In this document: positions 7,023 through 14,741 of the stretch, in pieces | How positions within the stretch are numbered: the stretch's first letter is position 1 | Layout: each line of letters opens with the position of its first letter | Source of the DNA: an uncultured Shinella sp. | GTDB lineage: Bacteria; Pseudomonadota; Alphaproteobacteria; Rhizobiales; Rhizobiaceae | Direction: 5' to 3' | NCBI GenBank assembly: GCA_946481465.1 | Contig: CAMLOC010000007.1 | Coordinates: 1 to 17,199 of the forward strand | Length of the DNA: 17,199 nt | Program-made: the position numbers and the translations under genes | The notes under the pieces: generated by a model | Told to the model about the DNA's origin: nothing | The model's database searches: none | What the model saw: the letters and a program-made list of their open reading frames with translations, nothing else

Positions 7023-7990
7023 GCGCGTCCCTCCTTCTTGTCGAGAAGGCTCAACACCCCGTTCGGCAGGACCAGCATGAGCAGGATCATGACGCCGGAA
7101 TAGATGAGAAGCTGGTATTCCCTGGCAATCGACAGCAAGTCCCAGCCGAAATAGAGCAGCAGCGTGCCGAGCATCGGGCCGAAGACGTATCCGAGGCCGC
7201 CGAGGAAGCAGTAGAGCATGAAGTTCACACTGTCGGCGACGACGAAGGAGGACGGATAGATCGACTGTGCGATGGAGGCGAACATGGCCCCCGCAATGCC
7301 GCCGAAGAAGGAGGAGATCGCATAGGCGAGCAGCCGGAGATAGGCGGTGTTGACGCCGATCGAGGCCGAAAGCTCCTCGTTCTGCTGGAGGCTGCGGCAC
7401 AGGTGCCCGAGCCGCGAATTCACGATGCGCCACAGCACCAGGTAGGTGACGACCATCAGGGCGACGGCCATCATATAGAAGCCGACGCGCGGATTGGCGA
7501 GCGAGCCGAAAGCCGGGATGATCGTCAGGCCGAAGAGCGAGAGTTCGCCCGGCAGCGGGATCGAGGTGATACCCTTGGCACCGTTGGTAATCGGCAGAGC
7601 GAGGGCAGAGAGGCGCGCGACCTCCGTCAGCACCAGCGTCACCATGGCGAAGTAGACGCCGCGCAGCCGGAGGATCGGAAAGCCGATCAGCACGGAGACG
7701 AAGGCGCAGAACAGGCCCGCCAGCGGCAGCGTCAGCCAGAAGGAGACGCCGGCCTGGGTGACGAGGATCGCCGAGACATAGCCGCCGACCAGCGCATAGG
7801 CGCCCTGGCCGATATTGATGCGGCCGATATAGAAGGTGAGCCAGACGCCGGCCGCGCCGACGGAGAGCAATGCGACCGAGGTCAGCGTATAGAAGAAGTC
7901 CACGCGTCCGGTGGCGCCGATGAACAGCGGCACGAGCACGAAGACGGCGAGAAGGAAGACGGCGAAGCCGAGCAGTTTCTTCGTGTTCAT
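7019..7990 (-). CDS. ABC transporter permease, LivM family
   Basis: A 323-residue inner-membrane permease with about eight to ten hydrophobic segments, starting with a hydrophobic N-terminus (LLGFAVFLLAVFVLVPLFIG). Family landmarks are GRINIGQGAYALVGGYVSAIL, LRLRGVYFAMVTLVLTEVAR, the cytoplasmic ATPase-contact loop around LGHLCRSLQQNEELSASIGVN, and a late FLGGLGYVFGPMLGTLLL. It forms the channel with LivH. The ATG at 7990 is four bases after the livH stop with no strong ribosome binding site, suggesting translational coupling, and the end overlaps livG. Substrate not predictable from the permease. Confidence 0.92.
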   Translation of the reverse strand: MNTKKLLGFAVFLLAVFVLVPLFIGATGRVDFFYTLTSVALLSVGAAGVWLTFYIGRINIGQGAYALVGGYVSAILVTQAGVSFWLTLPLAGLFCAFVSVLIGFPILRLRGVYFAMVTLVLTEVARLSALALPITNGAKGITSIPLPGELSLFGLTIIPAFGSLANPRVGFYMMAVALMVVTYLVLWRIVNSRLGHLCRSLQQNEELSASIGVNTAYLRLLAYAISSFFGGIAGAMFASIAQSIYPSSFVVADSVNFMLYCFLGGLGYVFGPMLGTLLLYFGWDLLSIAREYQLLIYSGVMILLMLVLPNGVLSLLDKKEGRA

Positions 7991-7994
7991 GGTC

Positions 7995-8864
7995 TCAACC
8001 CCACGGCTTGCCCATCAGCCCCTGCGGGCGGACGGCCAGGAACACCATCAGCGAGGCGAAGATGACGAGATAGGTGATGTCGCCATAGGCCGACAGCACG
8101 GTGAGGCCCACGCTCTCCATCATGCCGAGGATGAAGCCGCCGGCGATCGCCCCGGAAATCACGCCTGCACCGCCGATCATGATCATCAGGAAGGCCTTGA
8201 TCGAGGTCGGACCGCCCATGCCGAGATTGACGCCGGTGATGGTGACGAGGAGGCCCCCGACGAGACCGGCCAGCATCGCGCCGAGCGCAAAGCCGATCAT
8301 CGAATAGCGTGCGACGTTCACGCCCATCAGCTGGGCGGCCATCTTGTCCTGCGCGAGCGCCCGCATGGCGCGCCCGGTCCTGGAATAGTTCATGAAGGCG
8401 ATGAAGACCACGATGAGCAGGATGGCGAGGACGCCGATCAGGATGCGGTCGTAGGGCATGATGATGCGCATGTCCCAGTTGAAGACGCCGTTCACGACCT
8501 TCGGCACGCCGCGCTGCTTTTCGCCGAAGAGCAGGAGGATGACGGCATCGAGGAAGAAGGCGACGCCCGCGGCGAGCAGCATGGTCGATTCATCGCGCTT
8601 CGAGCGGCGCACGACCGGCGCGAACAGGAATTTCTCGATGGCCGCCCCCATGATCGCCAGGATCACGGCGGAGGCCAGGAGGCCGACGATGAAGGGCAGG
8701 CCGAACTGGACGACGACGGTATAGGTGACGAAGCCGCCGAAGACATACATCTGCCCGTGGGCAAAGTTCAGCACGTTCATCAGCGAGAAGATCAGCGTCA
8801 GCCCGAGGGCGATCAACGCATATTGCGCACCAAGGTAAAGACCGTTGGCGATTATCTGTTCCAT
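7995..8864 (-). CDS. ABC transporter permease, LivH family
   Basis: A 289-residue membrane permease. The N-terminus MEQIIANGLYLGAQYALIALGLTLIFSLMNVLNFAHGQMYVFGGF is the classic LivH opening. The cytoplasmic loop SRTGRAMRALAQDKMAAQLMGVN is the expected EAA-like contact with the ATPases, and the C-terminus ends in LAVRPQGLMGKPWG. I chose the ATG at 8864 because GGAGG lies six bases upstream; the in-frame start 11 codons earlier has no such site. Separated from livK by 97 bases that hold a stem-loop, and followed by livM after four bases. Confidence 0.93.
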   Translation of the reverse strand: MEQIIANGLYLGAQYALIALGLTLIFSLMNVLNFAHGQMYVFGGFVTYTVVVQFGLPFIVGLLASAVILAIMGAAIEKFLFAPVVRRSKRDESTMLLAAGVAFFLDAVILLLFGEKQRGVPKVVNGVFNWDMRIIMPYDRILIGVLAILLIVVFIAFMNYSRTGRAMRALAQDKMAAQLMGVNVARYSMIGFALGAMLAGLVGGLLVTITGVNLGMGGPTSIKAFLMIMIGGAGVISGAIAGGFILGMMESVGLTVLSAYGDITYLVIFASLMVFLAVRPQGLMGKPWG

Positions 8865-8898
8865 CGTGAGCCTCCAATGGAAAGAAGGTTCAGGCAAA

Positions 8899-8937
8899 GG
8901 GGAATCCGGCCGGACGACAGGCGCCGCCCGGATCCCC
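8899..8937 (-). other. Stem-loop between livK and livH
   Basis: Arms GGGGAATCCGG (8899-8909) and CCGGATCCCC (8928-8937) can pair with one bulged base; the spacer is also GC-rich. On the transcribed - strand it lies 24 bases after the livK stop and is followed by TTTG, too short a T run for efficient termination. In transporter operons such hairpins often protect the binding-protein mRNA or cause partial termination, so that the binding protein exceeds the membrane parts. That role is inferred. Confidence 0.6.
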
Positions 8938-8961
8938 CATGGGTAGATGCCCGGGCTCCGA

Positions 8962-10149
8962 TCAGTCGACCTGGCCGACGAACAGCGTCTCGAACTTGCC
9001 GCCCTTGTATTCGTTGACGACGAGCGGGACCGACACCTGACGCTTCTGGCCGAACGAGGTCATGCCGACATATTTCAGCTTGGCGTCGCCCTTCATGAAG
9101 GGGTTGGCGGCTTCGAACGTGTCCATGGTCTTCTTGTATTCATCGACATTGTCGATCGCGGCGGGGTTCGCCTTGATCGTCTCGATGATGTATTCGAGCG
9201 CATAGACCTTGGTGTTGGACTCGTCGTTGTATTCGCCGAACATCTTCGTGTAGCGCTCGACGAATTCCTTCATCGCGTCGCTGGCCAGTTCCGGCGTCGA
9301 TGCACCGCCGACCGAGATGAAGCCTTCGGCAAGTTCGCCGGCGCCTTCCTGGAGCACGGTCGCATCCTGCGCCGTTTCCGTCGAGATAAGGCCGGTGAAG
9401 CCGAGTTCGCGGGCCGAGCGGATGAGCTGCGGCGCGTTGGCCGGCGAGACGCCCGAGAGAACCAGCAGGTCCGGCTCGGCCTGGATGACCGGCAGCAGGA
9501 CCGGCGTGAAGTCCGTCGTGTCCACCTGGTAGGTCACGTTGCCGGAGACCACTTCAAGGCCGAGCGCCTGGGCGGCGGCAATGCCCGATTCGCGCTGGCT
9601 CAGCGGGTCGGATTCGTTGGCGGCGACGAAGGCCACCTTCTTCACGCCCTTGTTCTCCATCAGGTACTTATAGATGGCCGGGCCCGACTGGTAGTTCGCC
9701 ACCATGCCGAGGATCGCGTTGGACGCCGGCTTGGTATAGAGCTCCTTCGGGAAGGCGTAGGGGAAATACATGATGCCGTTCTGCTCGGCGACCGGGCGGA
9801 CCGCGGCCGCGCCGTCATCGACGTTCGGGCCGACGACATAGTGCACGCCGTCCTGCGCCATCTTCTCCATGCCGGCGATGGCGCGCTTGGGGTCCTTCTG
9901 GTCGTCGAAGGGCACGATCTCGATATTGTAGGTCTTGTCGCCGATCTTCACGCCGCCGAGCTCGTTCAGCCAGGCCGCGCGCGCCTCCATCGAGCGCTGG
10001 TTGGAAATGCCCCAGGCCGCCGCCGGGCCGGAGGTGACGCCGACGAAACCGATCTTCAGCGTGGCGTTCTGCGCATGGGCCATCAGCGGCAGGGACAGCA
10101 TGGTCGCTGCGGCGAGGGCGGAAACTTTCAGGAATGTGCGCTTGTGCAT
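8962..10149 (-). CDS. ABC transporter periplasmic substrate-binding protein, LivK type
   Basis: A 395-residue type I periplasmic binding protein (Peripl_BP_6). A signal peptide is evident: MHKRTFLK, hydrophobic core VSALAAATMLSLPL, and AHA cleavage site at about residue 26. The mature start NATLKIGFVGVTSGPAAAWG, then VPFDDQKDPKRAIAGMEKM and VHYVVGPNVDDGAAAVRPVAEQ are family landmarks. I start at the ATG at 10149 because GAGGAAG lies just upstream and it gives a clean signal peptide; upstream in-frame starts lack a ribosome binding site and would destroy the signal. First gene of the operon with livHMGF and a racemase, divergent from a GntR regulator. Relatives bind amino acids, urea or aromatic acids; the ligand here is unknown. 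Confidence 0.92.
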   Translation of the reverse strand: MHKRTFLKVSALAAATMLSLPLMAHAQNATLKIGFVGVTSGPAAAWGISNQRSMEARAAWLNELGGVKIGDKTYNIEIVPFDDQKDPKRAIAGMEKMAQDGVHYVVGPNVDDGAAAVRPVAEQNGIMYFPYAFPKELYTKPASNAILGMVANYQSGPAIYKYLMENKGVKKVAFVAANESDPLSQRESGIAAAQALGLEVVSGNVTYQVDTTDFTPVLLPVIQAEPDLLVLSGVSPANAPQLIRSARELGFTGLISTETAQDATVLQEGAGELAEGFISVGGASTPELASDAMKEFVERYTKMFGEYNDESNTKVYALEYIIETIKANPAAIDNVDEYKKTMDTFEAANPFMKGDAKLKYVGMTSFGQKRQVSVPLVVNEYKGGKFETLFVGQVD

Positions 10150-10230
10150 GATGTTCTTCCTCTGGGCCATTGATCTGTTTTTGATGGGCCAGCGGGCCGC
10201 AAGATGCGACCACGACGGCCTGGCCAGGAC

Positions 10231-10259
10231 ATTGAGCGTATTGTTAACGATCTTGTCAA
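10231..10259 (-). promoter_or_regulatory. Candidate livK promoter with palindromic operator
   Basis: On the - strand CTTGACA (10260-10254) exactly matches the alphaproteobacterial -35 form; 17 bases later CTCAAT (10236-10231) is a modest -10. Between them lies ATTGTTAACGAT (10240-10251 on +), a near-perfect palindrome with the GT-N2-AC core typical of FadR/FCD-type GntR sites. A repressor there would block the promoter. Predicted leader of about 75 bases before livK. Confidence 0.5.
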
Positions 10260-10308
10260 GGGCGTGTGAACAAGTCATGTCAGGCGGTGTCGACGAAATC
10301 GCCGCTTG

Positions 10309-10320
10309 TTGGTCAACCAA
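10309..10320. promoter_or_regulatory. Candidate GntR/FCD operator TTGGTCAACCAA
   Basis: Perfect five-base arms TTGGT and ACCAA around a two-base centre. TGGT-N-ACCA palindromes are the known recognition form of several FCD-type GntR regulators (FadR, PdhR, LldR). It lies 54 bases before the chosen GTG of the GntR gene and overlaps a possible promoter of that gene (TATTTA at 10329-10334), which suggests autoregulation. Confidence 0.55.
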
Positions 10321-10373
10321 ATCGGCCCTATTTAAGGGCGGTGCAACAGACTGCGCATGTCAGGGTGAGTTCG

Positions 10374-11081
10374 GTGGTTGATATAAGCAGGGGAAATCTG
10401 GTCGAAGCGGAAGAGATCGACGAGAGCGATATCGTCGATCGCATATTCGAAGCGGTCATCGAACAGAGATTGCCGCCGGGCACGAAGCTTTCCGAATCCG
10501 CGCTGTGCGATGCGTTCGGCGTCGGGCGCATGCGCATTCGCCGCAGCCTGCTGCTGCTGGCCAGCCGCGACGTAGTGGAACTGCATGCCAATCGCGGTGC
10601 CTTCGTCGCCTCGCCGACGCCCGAGCAGGCCCGCGAGGTCTTCGAAGCGCGCCTAGCGCTCGAACCGAACATCGCCCGCCTTGCCGTCCAGCGCGCCAAC
10701 GAGACGGACATCGCCGCGCTGACCCGCCATCTGGAGATGGAATATATGGCGCACAAGGAGCGCCATCGCCACGACGCGATCCGCCTGTCCGGCCAGTTCC
10801 ACACGCTGCTGGCCCAGGTCGCCGGCAATGCCATCCTCATCCGCACCGTGAAGGAACTGGTGACCCGCACCTCGCTGATCATCGGCCTCTTCGGCGCGCC
10901 GGGTGTCAGCAATTGTCGCGACGACGACCACGCCGCCATCGTCGGCGCCTTCCATACGCGCGATGCGGAAAAGGCGGCCTGGATGATGACGCTGCATCTT
11001 CGCCACATCCAGGAGCACCTGGAAGCCGGCGCCAAGACCTCCGACAGCGTCGACCTCATGGCCCTGTTCGGCAAGGCCTGA
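10374..11081 (+). CDS. GntR-family regulator with FCD domain, likely controls the liv/racemase operon
   Basis: About 235 residues. The N-terminal winged helix-turn-helix covers roughly residues 17-80, with EQRLPPGTKLSESALCDAFGVGRMRIRRSL and ELHANRGAFVASPT; the rest is an FCD ligand domain with the typical EARLALEPNIARLAV opening and the histidines in GQFHTLL, DDHAAIVGAF and HLRHIQEHL that usually hold a metal or ligand. The start is uncertain: GTG at 10374 has GGTGAG upstream, while GTG at 10341 or 10266 would place a likely operator close to or inside the gene. Divergent from livK, so most likely a ligand-responsive repressor or activator of that transporter-racemase operon. It converges on the Lrp-type gene with a 10-base gap. 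Confidence 0.87.
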   Translation: MVDISRGNLVEAEEIDESDIVDRIFEAVIEQRLPPGTKLSESALCDAFGVGRMRIRRSLLLLASRDVVELHANRGAFVASPTPEQAREVFEARLALEPNIARLAVQRANETDIAALTRHLEMEYMAHKERHRHDAIRLSGQFHTLLAQVAGNAILIRTVKELVTRTSLIIGLFGAPGVSNCRDDDHAAIVGAFHTRDAEKAAWMMTLHLRHIQEHLEAGAKTSDSVDLMALFGKA

Positions 11082-11091
11082 TCCGGCGCGA

Positions 11092-11526
11092 TCAGCTTCG
11101 CTCGATATCCCGCCGCAGCACGATGGAGGTCGTCAGATCCTCCACATTGTCCATGGTCGAGACCTCGTTGCGCAATTCGTTGAGCGCATTGATCGAGCCG
11201 ACCTCCACCTCCACCACGAGATCCAGCTGGCCGCTGACCGAGGAGACCTTGCGCACGGCGGAAAAGCCGGCGAGGCGGTCCAGCACGCCGATCGAGGGCG
11301 TGCGCTTGAGGGTGACGAGCAGGAAGGCCTGGATCTGCCCGTCGTCGAGCTGGCCGATATCCGCCCTATAGCCGCGGATGACGCCGGCCTTTTCCAGCCG
11401 GCCGACGCGTTCGGTCGTGGCGCTGCGCGAAAGGCCGATCCGTCCTGCCAGCGCCTTCATCGGAATGCGCGCCTCGCGGGAAAGGATGGCGAGGATCGTG
11501 CGGTCGATGTCGTCCGTATCCTGCAT
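11092..11526 (-). CDS. Lrp/AsnC-family regulator
   Basis: A 144-residue Lrp/AsnC regulator of full usual length. N-terminal helix-turn-helix: DDIDRTILAILSREARIPMKALAGRIGLSRSATTERVGRLEKAGVIRGY in several consecutive pieces, followed by the RAM effector domain (QAFLLVTLKR, VSSVSGQLDLVVEVEV, TMDNVEDLTTSIVL). The ATG at 11526 has GGAGG upstream. It is divergent from the kinase-M23-phospholyase gene, and local Lrp proteins usually control the neighbouring amino acid pathway, so it probably senses the amino compound degraded by that protein. The effector cannot be named from sequence. Confidence 0.9.
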   Translation of the reverse strand: MQDTDDIDRTILAILSREARIPMKALAGRIGLSRSATTERVGRLEKAGVIRGYRADIGQLDDGQIQAFLLVTLKRTPSIGVLDRLAGFSAVRKVSSVSGQLDLVVEVEVGSINALNELRNEVSTMDNVEDLTTSIVLRRDIERS

Positions 11527-11574
11527 GCCCCCTCCTCAAATCGCGCCGACAAGATGACGGTTATTACAAACAGA

Positions 11575-11601
11575 GTGCCGGCACAACCGGCATAATGCCG
11601 G
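11575..11601. promoter_or_regulatory. Palindrome cluster between lrp-type gene and fusion gene
   Basis: GTGCCGGCAC (11575-11584) is a perfect palindrome and CCGGCATAATGCCGG (11587-11601) is a perfect 7+1+7 palindrome; both share the half-site TGCCGG. The second contains CATAAT, a possible -10 for the + strand gene. They sit in the 126-base divergent promoter region, so they are candidate binding sites of the adjacent Lrp/AsnC protein. Confidence 0.5.
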
Positions 11602-11652
11602 ATGCGCCGCCGCGCCGTCCATGCAACTCTTCCGGCAGGAACGAGGATGACC

Positions 11653-14600
11653 ATGAACGACATGCTGAAGACGACCCCGGATTTCTCCATTAACGCCGCC
11701 GCCGCATTGCTTGCCGAGCACTACGGCCTTTCCGGCACGCTTTCGCCGCTCGCCAGCGAGCGCGACCAGAATTTCAAGGTGGAGACGGCGGAGGGGACCT
11801 TCATCCTCAAGATCGTCAACGCCGCCGAGCCGGAGGTCGAGAGCGACTTTCAGACGGCGCTGCTCGCCCATCTCGGCACCCATGCCGGCGACCTGCCGGT
11901 GCCACATATCCGCCCGGCGCTGTCCGGCGCGAGCCTCGCCTCCACCACCGGTCCCAACGGCATGCGCCATCGCATCCGGCTGGTGAGCTGGGTCGAGGGC
12001 AGGCCGCTCGCCGAAACGGACCGCAGCGATGCAGCGCTCCGCTCGCTCGGCCGCATGCTCGGCCGCTTCGATGCGGCGCTGAAGGGCTTCCTGCATCCGG
12101 GCGCCCTGCGTGATCTCGACTGGGACATCCGCCATGCCGGCCGCTCCGCCGGGCGCCTGTCGCATGTCGCCGATGCCGAGGACCGGGCGCTGCTCGAACG
12201 CTTCCTCGCGCGCTTCGCCGCCATCGCCCCGCGCCTTGCAACATTGCGCGCCGCCGTGATCCACAATGACGCCAACGACTGGAACGTGCTCGTCGACGAT
12301 GGCGATGCCGACCGGATTTCCGGCCTCATCGACTTCGGCGACGCGCTGCACGCGCCCGTCGTCGCCGAGGTCGCCATTGCCGCCGCCTATGCCGGCCTCG
12401 ACCATGCCGATCCGATCGGCGCGGCCGCCGCCATCGCCGGGGGTTTCCATGCCGAATATCCCTTGCTGGAAGAGGAAGTCGACCTCCTCTACGATCTCAT
12501 CGCCATCCGCCTCGTCACCTCCGTGACGATCTCCGCCTCCCGCCGCAGCCATGCCGCAGACAACCCCTATCTCGCCATCAGCGAGCGCCCGGCCTGGGCG
12601 TTGCTGCGCAAGCTCGACCGGATGAACCCGCGTTTCGCCACCGCCATCCTGCGCAAGGCCTGCGGCTTTGAGGCAGCGCCGGGCGCCCGCGCCGTCGCCG
12701 GCTGGATCGCGCGGAACCGCAAATCCCTCGCCCCCCTGCTCGCGCGCCCGGCCGCGACCTATCCGGCCGCGCTCGTCCCCTATGGCGACCCGAACCATCC
12801 GATGACGCAAAAATCCGCCGCCGAGCAGCCGGACGCGGCACAGGCGATCTGGGAGGTTCATTGCCGCCAGAACGGCATCGAACTCGGCATCGGCCCCTTC
12901 GGCGAGGAGCGCAGCGTCTATGCCGGCGAGATGTTCGTCTCCCGCTTCATCGAGAAGACGCGCCGCACCCGCCATCTCGGGCTCGATCTCTTCATGGCCG
13001 CCGGCACCAAGGTCTTCACGCCGCTTCCCGCCACCGTCGTCAGCGTCGAGATCGAGACGGACCCGCTCGGCTACGGCTGCCTGATCGCGCTCCGCCACGA
13101 GCCGGAAGGCTGCCCGCCCTTCGTCAGCCTCTGGGGCCATCTCGCCCATGAGGCGACGGGGCGCCTCACGCCCGGCCAGCGGCTGGAGGCCGGCGCGCTC
13201 GTCGGCGAGATGGGCGCCCCGGCGGAGAACGGCGGCTGGGCGCCGCATCTCCATCTCCAGCTCTCCACTGACACCAACCTCTCCGCCACGGAGATCCTCG
13301 GCGTCGGCGAGGCGCGCTATCTCGACGTCTGGGCGGAGCTTTTCCCCGATGCCAGCGCCTTTGCCGGCATCGCCGGGGAATTCTACGAACGCCACGGCCG
13401 CTCGCACGAGGAGATCGTCAGGCTCAGGCGCGAGCTGCTCCTGCCGAACCTCTCCATCTCCTACGACAAGCCCATCAAGTTCGTGCGCGGCGACGGCGTC
13501 TTCCTGATCGACGACGGCGGCCGGGCCTATCTCGACTGCTTCAACAATGTCTGCCACATCGGCCATGCCCATCCGGCCGTGGTGGAGGCGATGGCGAAGC
13601 AAGCGGGAACGCTCAACACCAACACCCGCTACCTGCACGACAACATCGTCGCCTATGCCGAACGCCTGACGGCGACCATGCCGAAGGAGTTGACGGTCGC
13701 CGGCTTCGTCAACAGCGGGTCCGAGGCCAACAGCCTGGCGCTCCGGCTGATGCGGGCGCATACCGGGCGCGAGAACGTCATCACGCTCGACTGGTCCTAT
13801 CACGGCACGACGCAGGAACTGATCGACATCAGCCCCTACAAGTTCCGCCGCAAGGGCGGCAAGGGGCAGAAGCCCCATGTCCATGTCGCGGCCGTCCCGG
13901 ACAGCTATCGCGCACCCGACAACTGGCCGGTCGAGGAGCACGGCAGGCGCTTTGCCGAAAGCGTCGCGGAACGGATCGCCGAAATGCAGGCGAGAGGCGA
14001 AGGCCCCGGCGCCTTCATCGCCGAATCCATTCCGAGCGTCGCCGGCCAGGTCTTCCTGCCGGAAGGCTACCTCAAGGAGGTCTACCGGCTGGTGCGCGAG
14101 GCGGGCGGCGTTTGCATCGCCGACGAGGTGCAGGTCGGCTTCGGCCGCGTCGGCAGCCATTGGTGGGCCTTCGAGACGCAGGGCGTCGTGCCCGACATCG
14201 TCACCATGGGCAAGCCGATCGGCGACGGCCATCCCATGGCTGCCGTGGTGACGACCCGCGCGGTGACCGACAGCTTCGACAACGGCATGGAATATTTCAA
14301 CACCTTCGGCGGAAACCCGGTCTCCTGCGCCGTCGGCCTCGCCGTGCTCGACGTCATCGAAGGCCAGGACCTGCGCGGCAACGCGCTGGCGATCGGCACT
14401 TATCTCATGGACGCTTTCCGCGCCATGCAGACGCGCCACGAGGTGATCGGCGACGTGCGCGGCCTCGGCCTCTTCCTCGGCATCGAACTCGTCACCGACC
14501 GCAGGACGAAGGCACCCGCCACGGATTTCGCCCGCGCCGTCTGCAATGGCGCGCGCCGCCGCGGCGTGCTGATGGGAACGGAAGGGCCGCATGACAACGT

Positions 14601-14703
14601 CTTGAAGATGCGCCCGCCGATGATCTTCTCGAAGCGGGACGCCGATCACCTGATCGCCGTTCTTGAAGACACCTTCGCCGACGTTGCAAGGACGCTCGGC
14701 TAG
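11653..14703 (+). CDS. Three-domain fusion: APH-like kinase, M23 metallopeptidase, class III aminotransferase/phospho-lyase
   Basis: About 1016 residues, no signal peptide. Domain 1 (about 10-340) is an APH/hydroxylysine-kinase-like phosphotransferase with IHNDANDWN (His204, Asp206, Asn211) and the metal Asp227 in LIDFGD. Domain 2 (about 395-545) is an M23/LytM-type fold with HLGLD (His441, Asp445), His496 in LWGHL and HLH (His532, His534), the full zinc and catalytic set. Domain 3 (about 575-1016) is a class III PLP enzyme with [13 protein letters not shown], Asp824 in [10 protein letters not shown] and the PLP Lys854 in TMGKPIGDG. It resembles the AGXT2L ammonia-phospholyases that act on phosphoethanolamine or phosphohydroxylysine, whose kinase partner (AGPHD1) matches domain 1. 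So it likely phosphorylates a hydroxy-amine and then eliminates ammonia and phosphate. The substrate is not certain. The start is ATG 11653 (GAGG six bases upstream); ATG 11647 is nearly as good. Confidence 0.88.
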   Translation: MNDMLKTTPDFSINAAAALLAEHYGLSGTLSPLASERDQNFKVETAEGTFILKIVNAAEPEVESDFQTALLAHLGTHAGDLPVPHIRPALSGASLASTTGPNGMRHRIRLVSWVEGRPLAETDRSDAALRSLGRMLGRFDAALKGFLHPGALRDLDWDIRHAGRSAGRLSHVADAEDRALLERFLARFAAIAPRLATLRAAVIHNDANDWNVLVDDGDADRISGLIDFGDALHAPVVAEVAIAAAYAGLDHADPIGAAAAIAGGFHAEYPLLEEEVDLLYDLIAIRLVTSVTISASRRSHAADNPYLAISERPAWALLRKLDRMNPRFATAILRKACGFEAAPGARAVAGWIARNRKSLAPLLARPAATYPAALVPYGDPNHPMTQKSAAEQPDAAQAIWEVHCRQNGIELGIGPFGEERSVYAGEMFVSRFIEKTRRTRHLGLDLFMAAGTKVFTPLPATVVSVEIETDPLGYGCLIALRHEPEGCPPFVSLWGHLAHEATGRLTPGQRLEAGALVGEMGAPAENGGWAPHLHLQLSTDTNLSATEILGVGEARYLDVWAELFPDASAFAGIAGEFYERHGRSHEEIVRLRRELLLPNLSISYDKPIKFVRGDGVFLIDDGGRAYLDCFNNVCHIGHAHPAVVEAMAKQAGTLNTNTRYLHDNIVAYAERLTATMPKELTVAGFVNSGSEANSLALRLMRAHTGRENVITLDWSYHGTTQELIDISPYKFRRKGGKGQKPHVHVAAVPDSYRAPDNWPVEEHGRRFAESVAERIAEMQARGEGPGAFIAESIPSVAGQVFLPEGYLKEVYRLVREAGGVCIADEVQVGFGRVGSHWWAFETQGVVPDIVTMGKPIGDGHPMAAVVTTRAVTDSFDNGMEYFNTFGGNPVSCAVGLAVLDVIEGQDLRGNALAIGTYLMDAFRAMQTRHEVIGDVRGLGLFLGIELVTDRRTKAPATDFARAVCNGARRRGVLMGTEGPHDNVLKMRPPMIFSKRDADHLIAVLEDTFADVARTLG

Positions 14704-14719
14704 GAGAAAGGCACCCGAG

Positions 14720-14741
14720 GGCGCGCCTATTCGCGCGCGCC
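14720..14741. repeat. GC-rich inverted repeat at the convergent gene ends
   Basis: Arms GGCGCGC (14720-14726) and GCGCGCC (14735-14741) with an 8-base loop, between the fusion gene stop and the last codons of the Crp/Fnr gene. No T tract on either side, so it is at best a weak, Rho-assisted or mRNA-stabilising hairpin for the converging transcripts. Confidence 0.4.

Noticed and set aside
5841..7103. A 420-codon open frame on the + strand across livF and livG
   Set aside because: Antisense to two ATPase genes with intact Walker motifs; the product is His-, Asp- and Arg-rich and matches no family I know.
7403..9017. Overlapping + strand open frames opposite livM and livH
   Set aside because: Compositional shadows of the permease genes; products are charged and repetitive without domains.
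8947..10173. A 408-codon open frame on the + strand opposite livK
   Set aside because: Shadow of the binding protein gene, which has a signal peptide and family motifs; no plausible protein on the other strand.
10266..10373. Extended N-terminus for the GntR regulator from GTG 10266
   Set aside because: The extra residues do not resemble the family, there is no good ribosome binding site, and the stretch contains the likely operator at 10309-10320.
11536..14649. A 1037-codon open frame on the - strand covering almost the whole fusion gene
   Set aside because: It mirrors the + strand gene in a GC-rich genome with third-position GC bias. Its translation is low-complexity, rich in Ala, Gly, Arg, Asp and Glu, and has no recognisable domain, while the + strand has three clear enzyme domains.
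14720..14741. Inverted repeat considered as an intrinsic terminator for the fusion gene and nnrR
   Set aside because: Stem is only seven base pairs, without a T tract on either strand, and overlaps coding sequence; kept only as a repeat.
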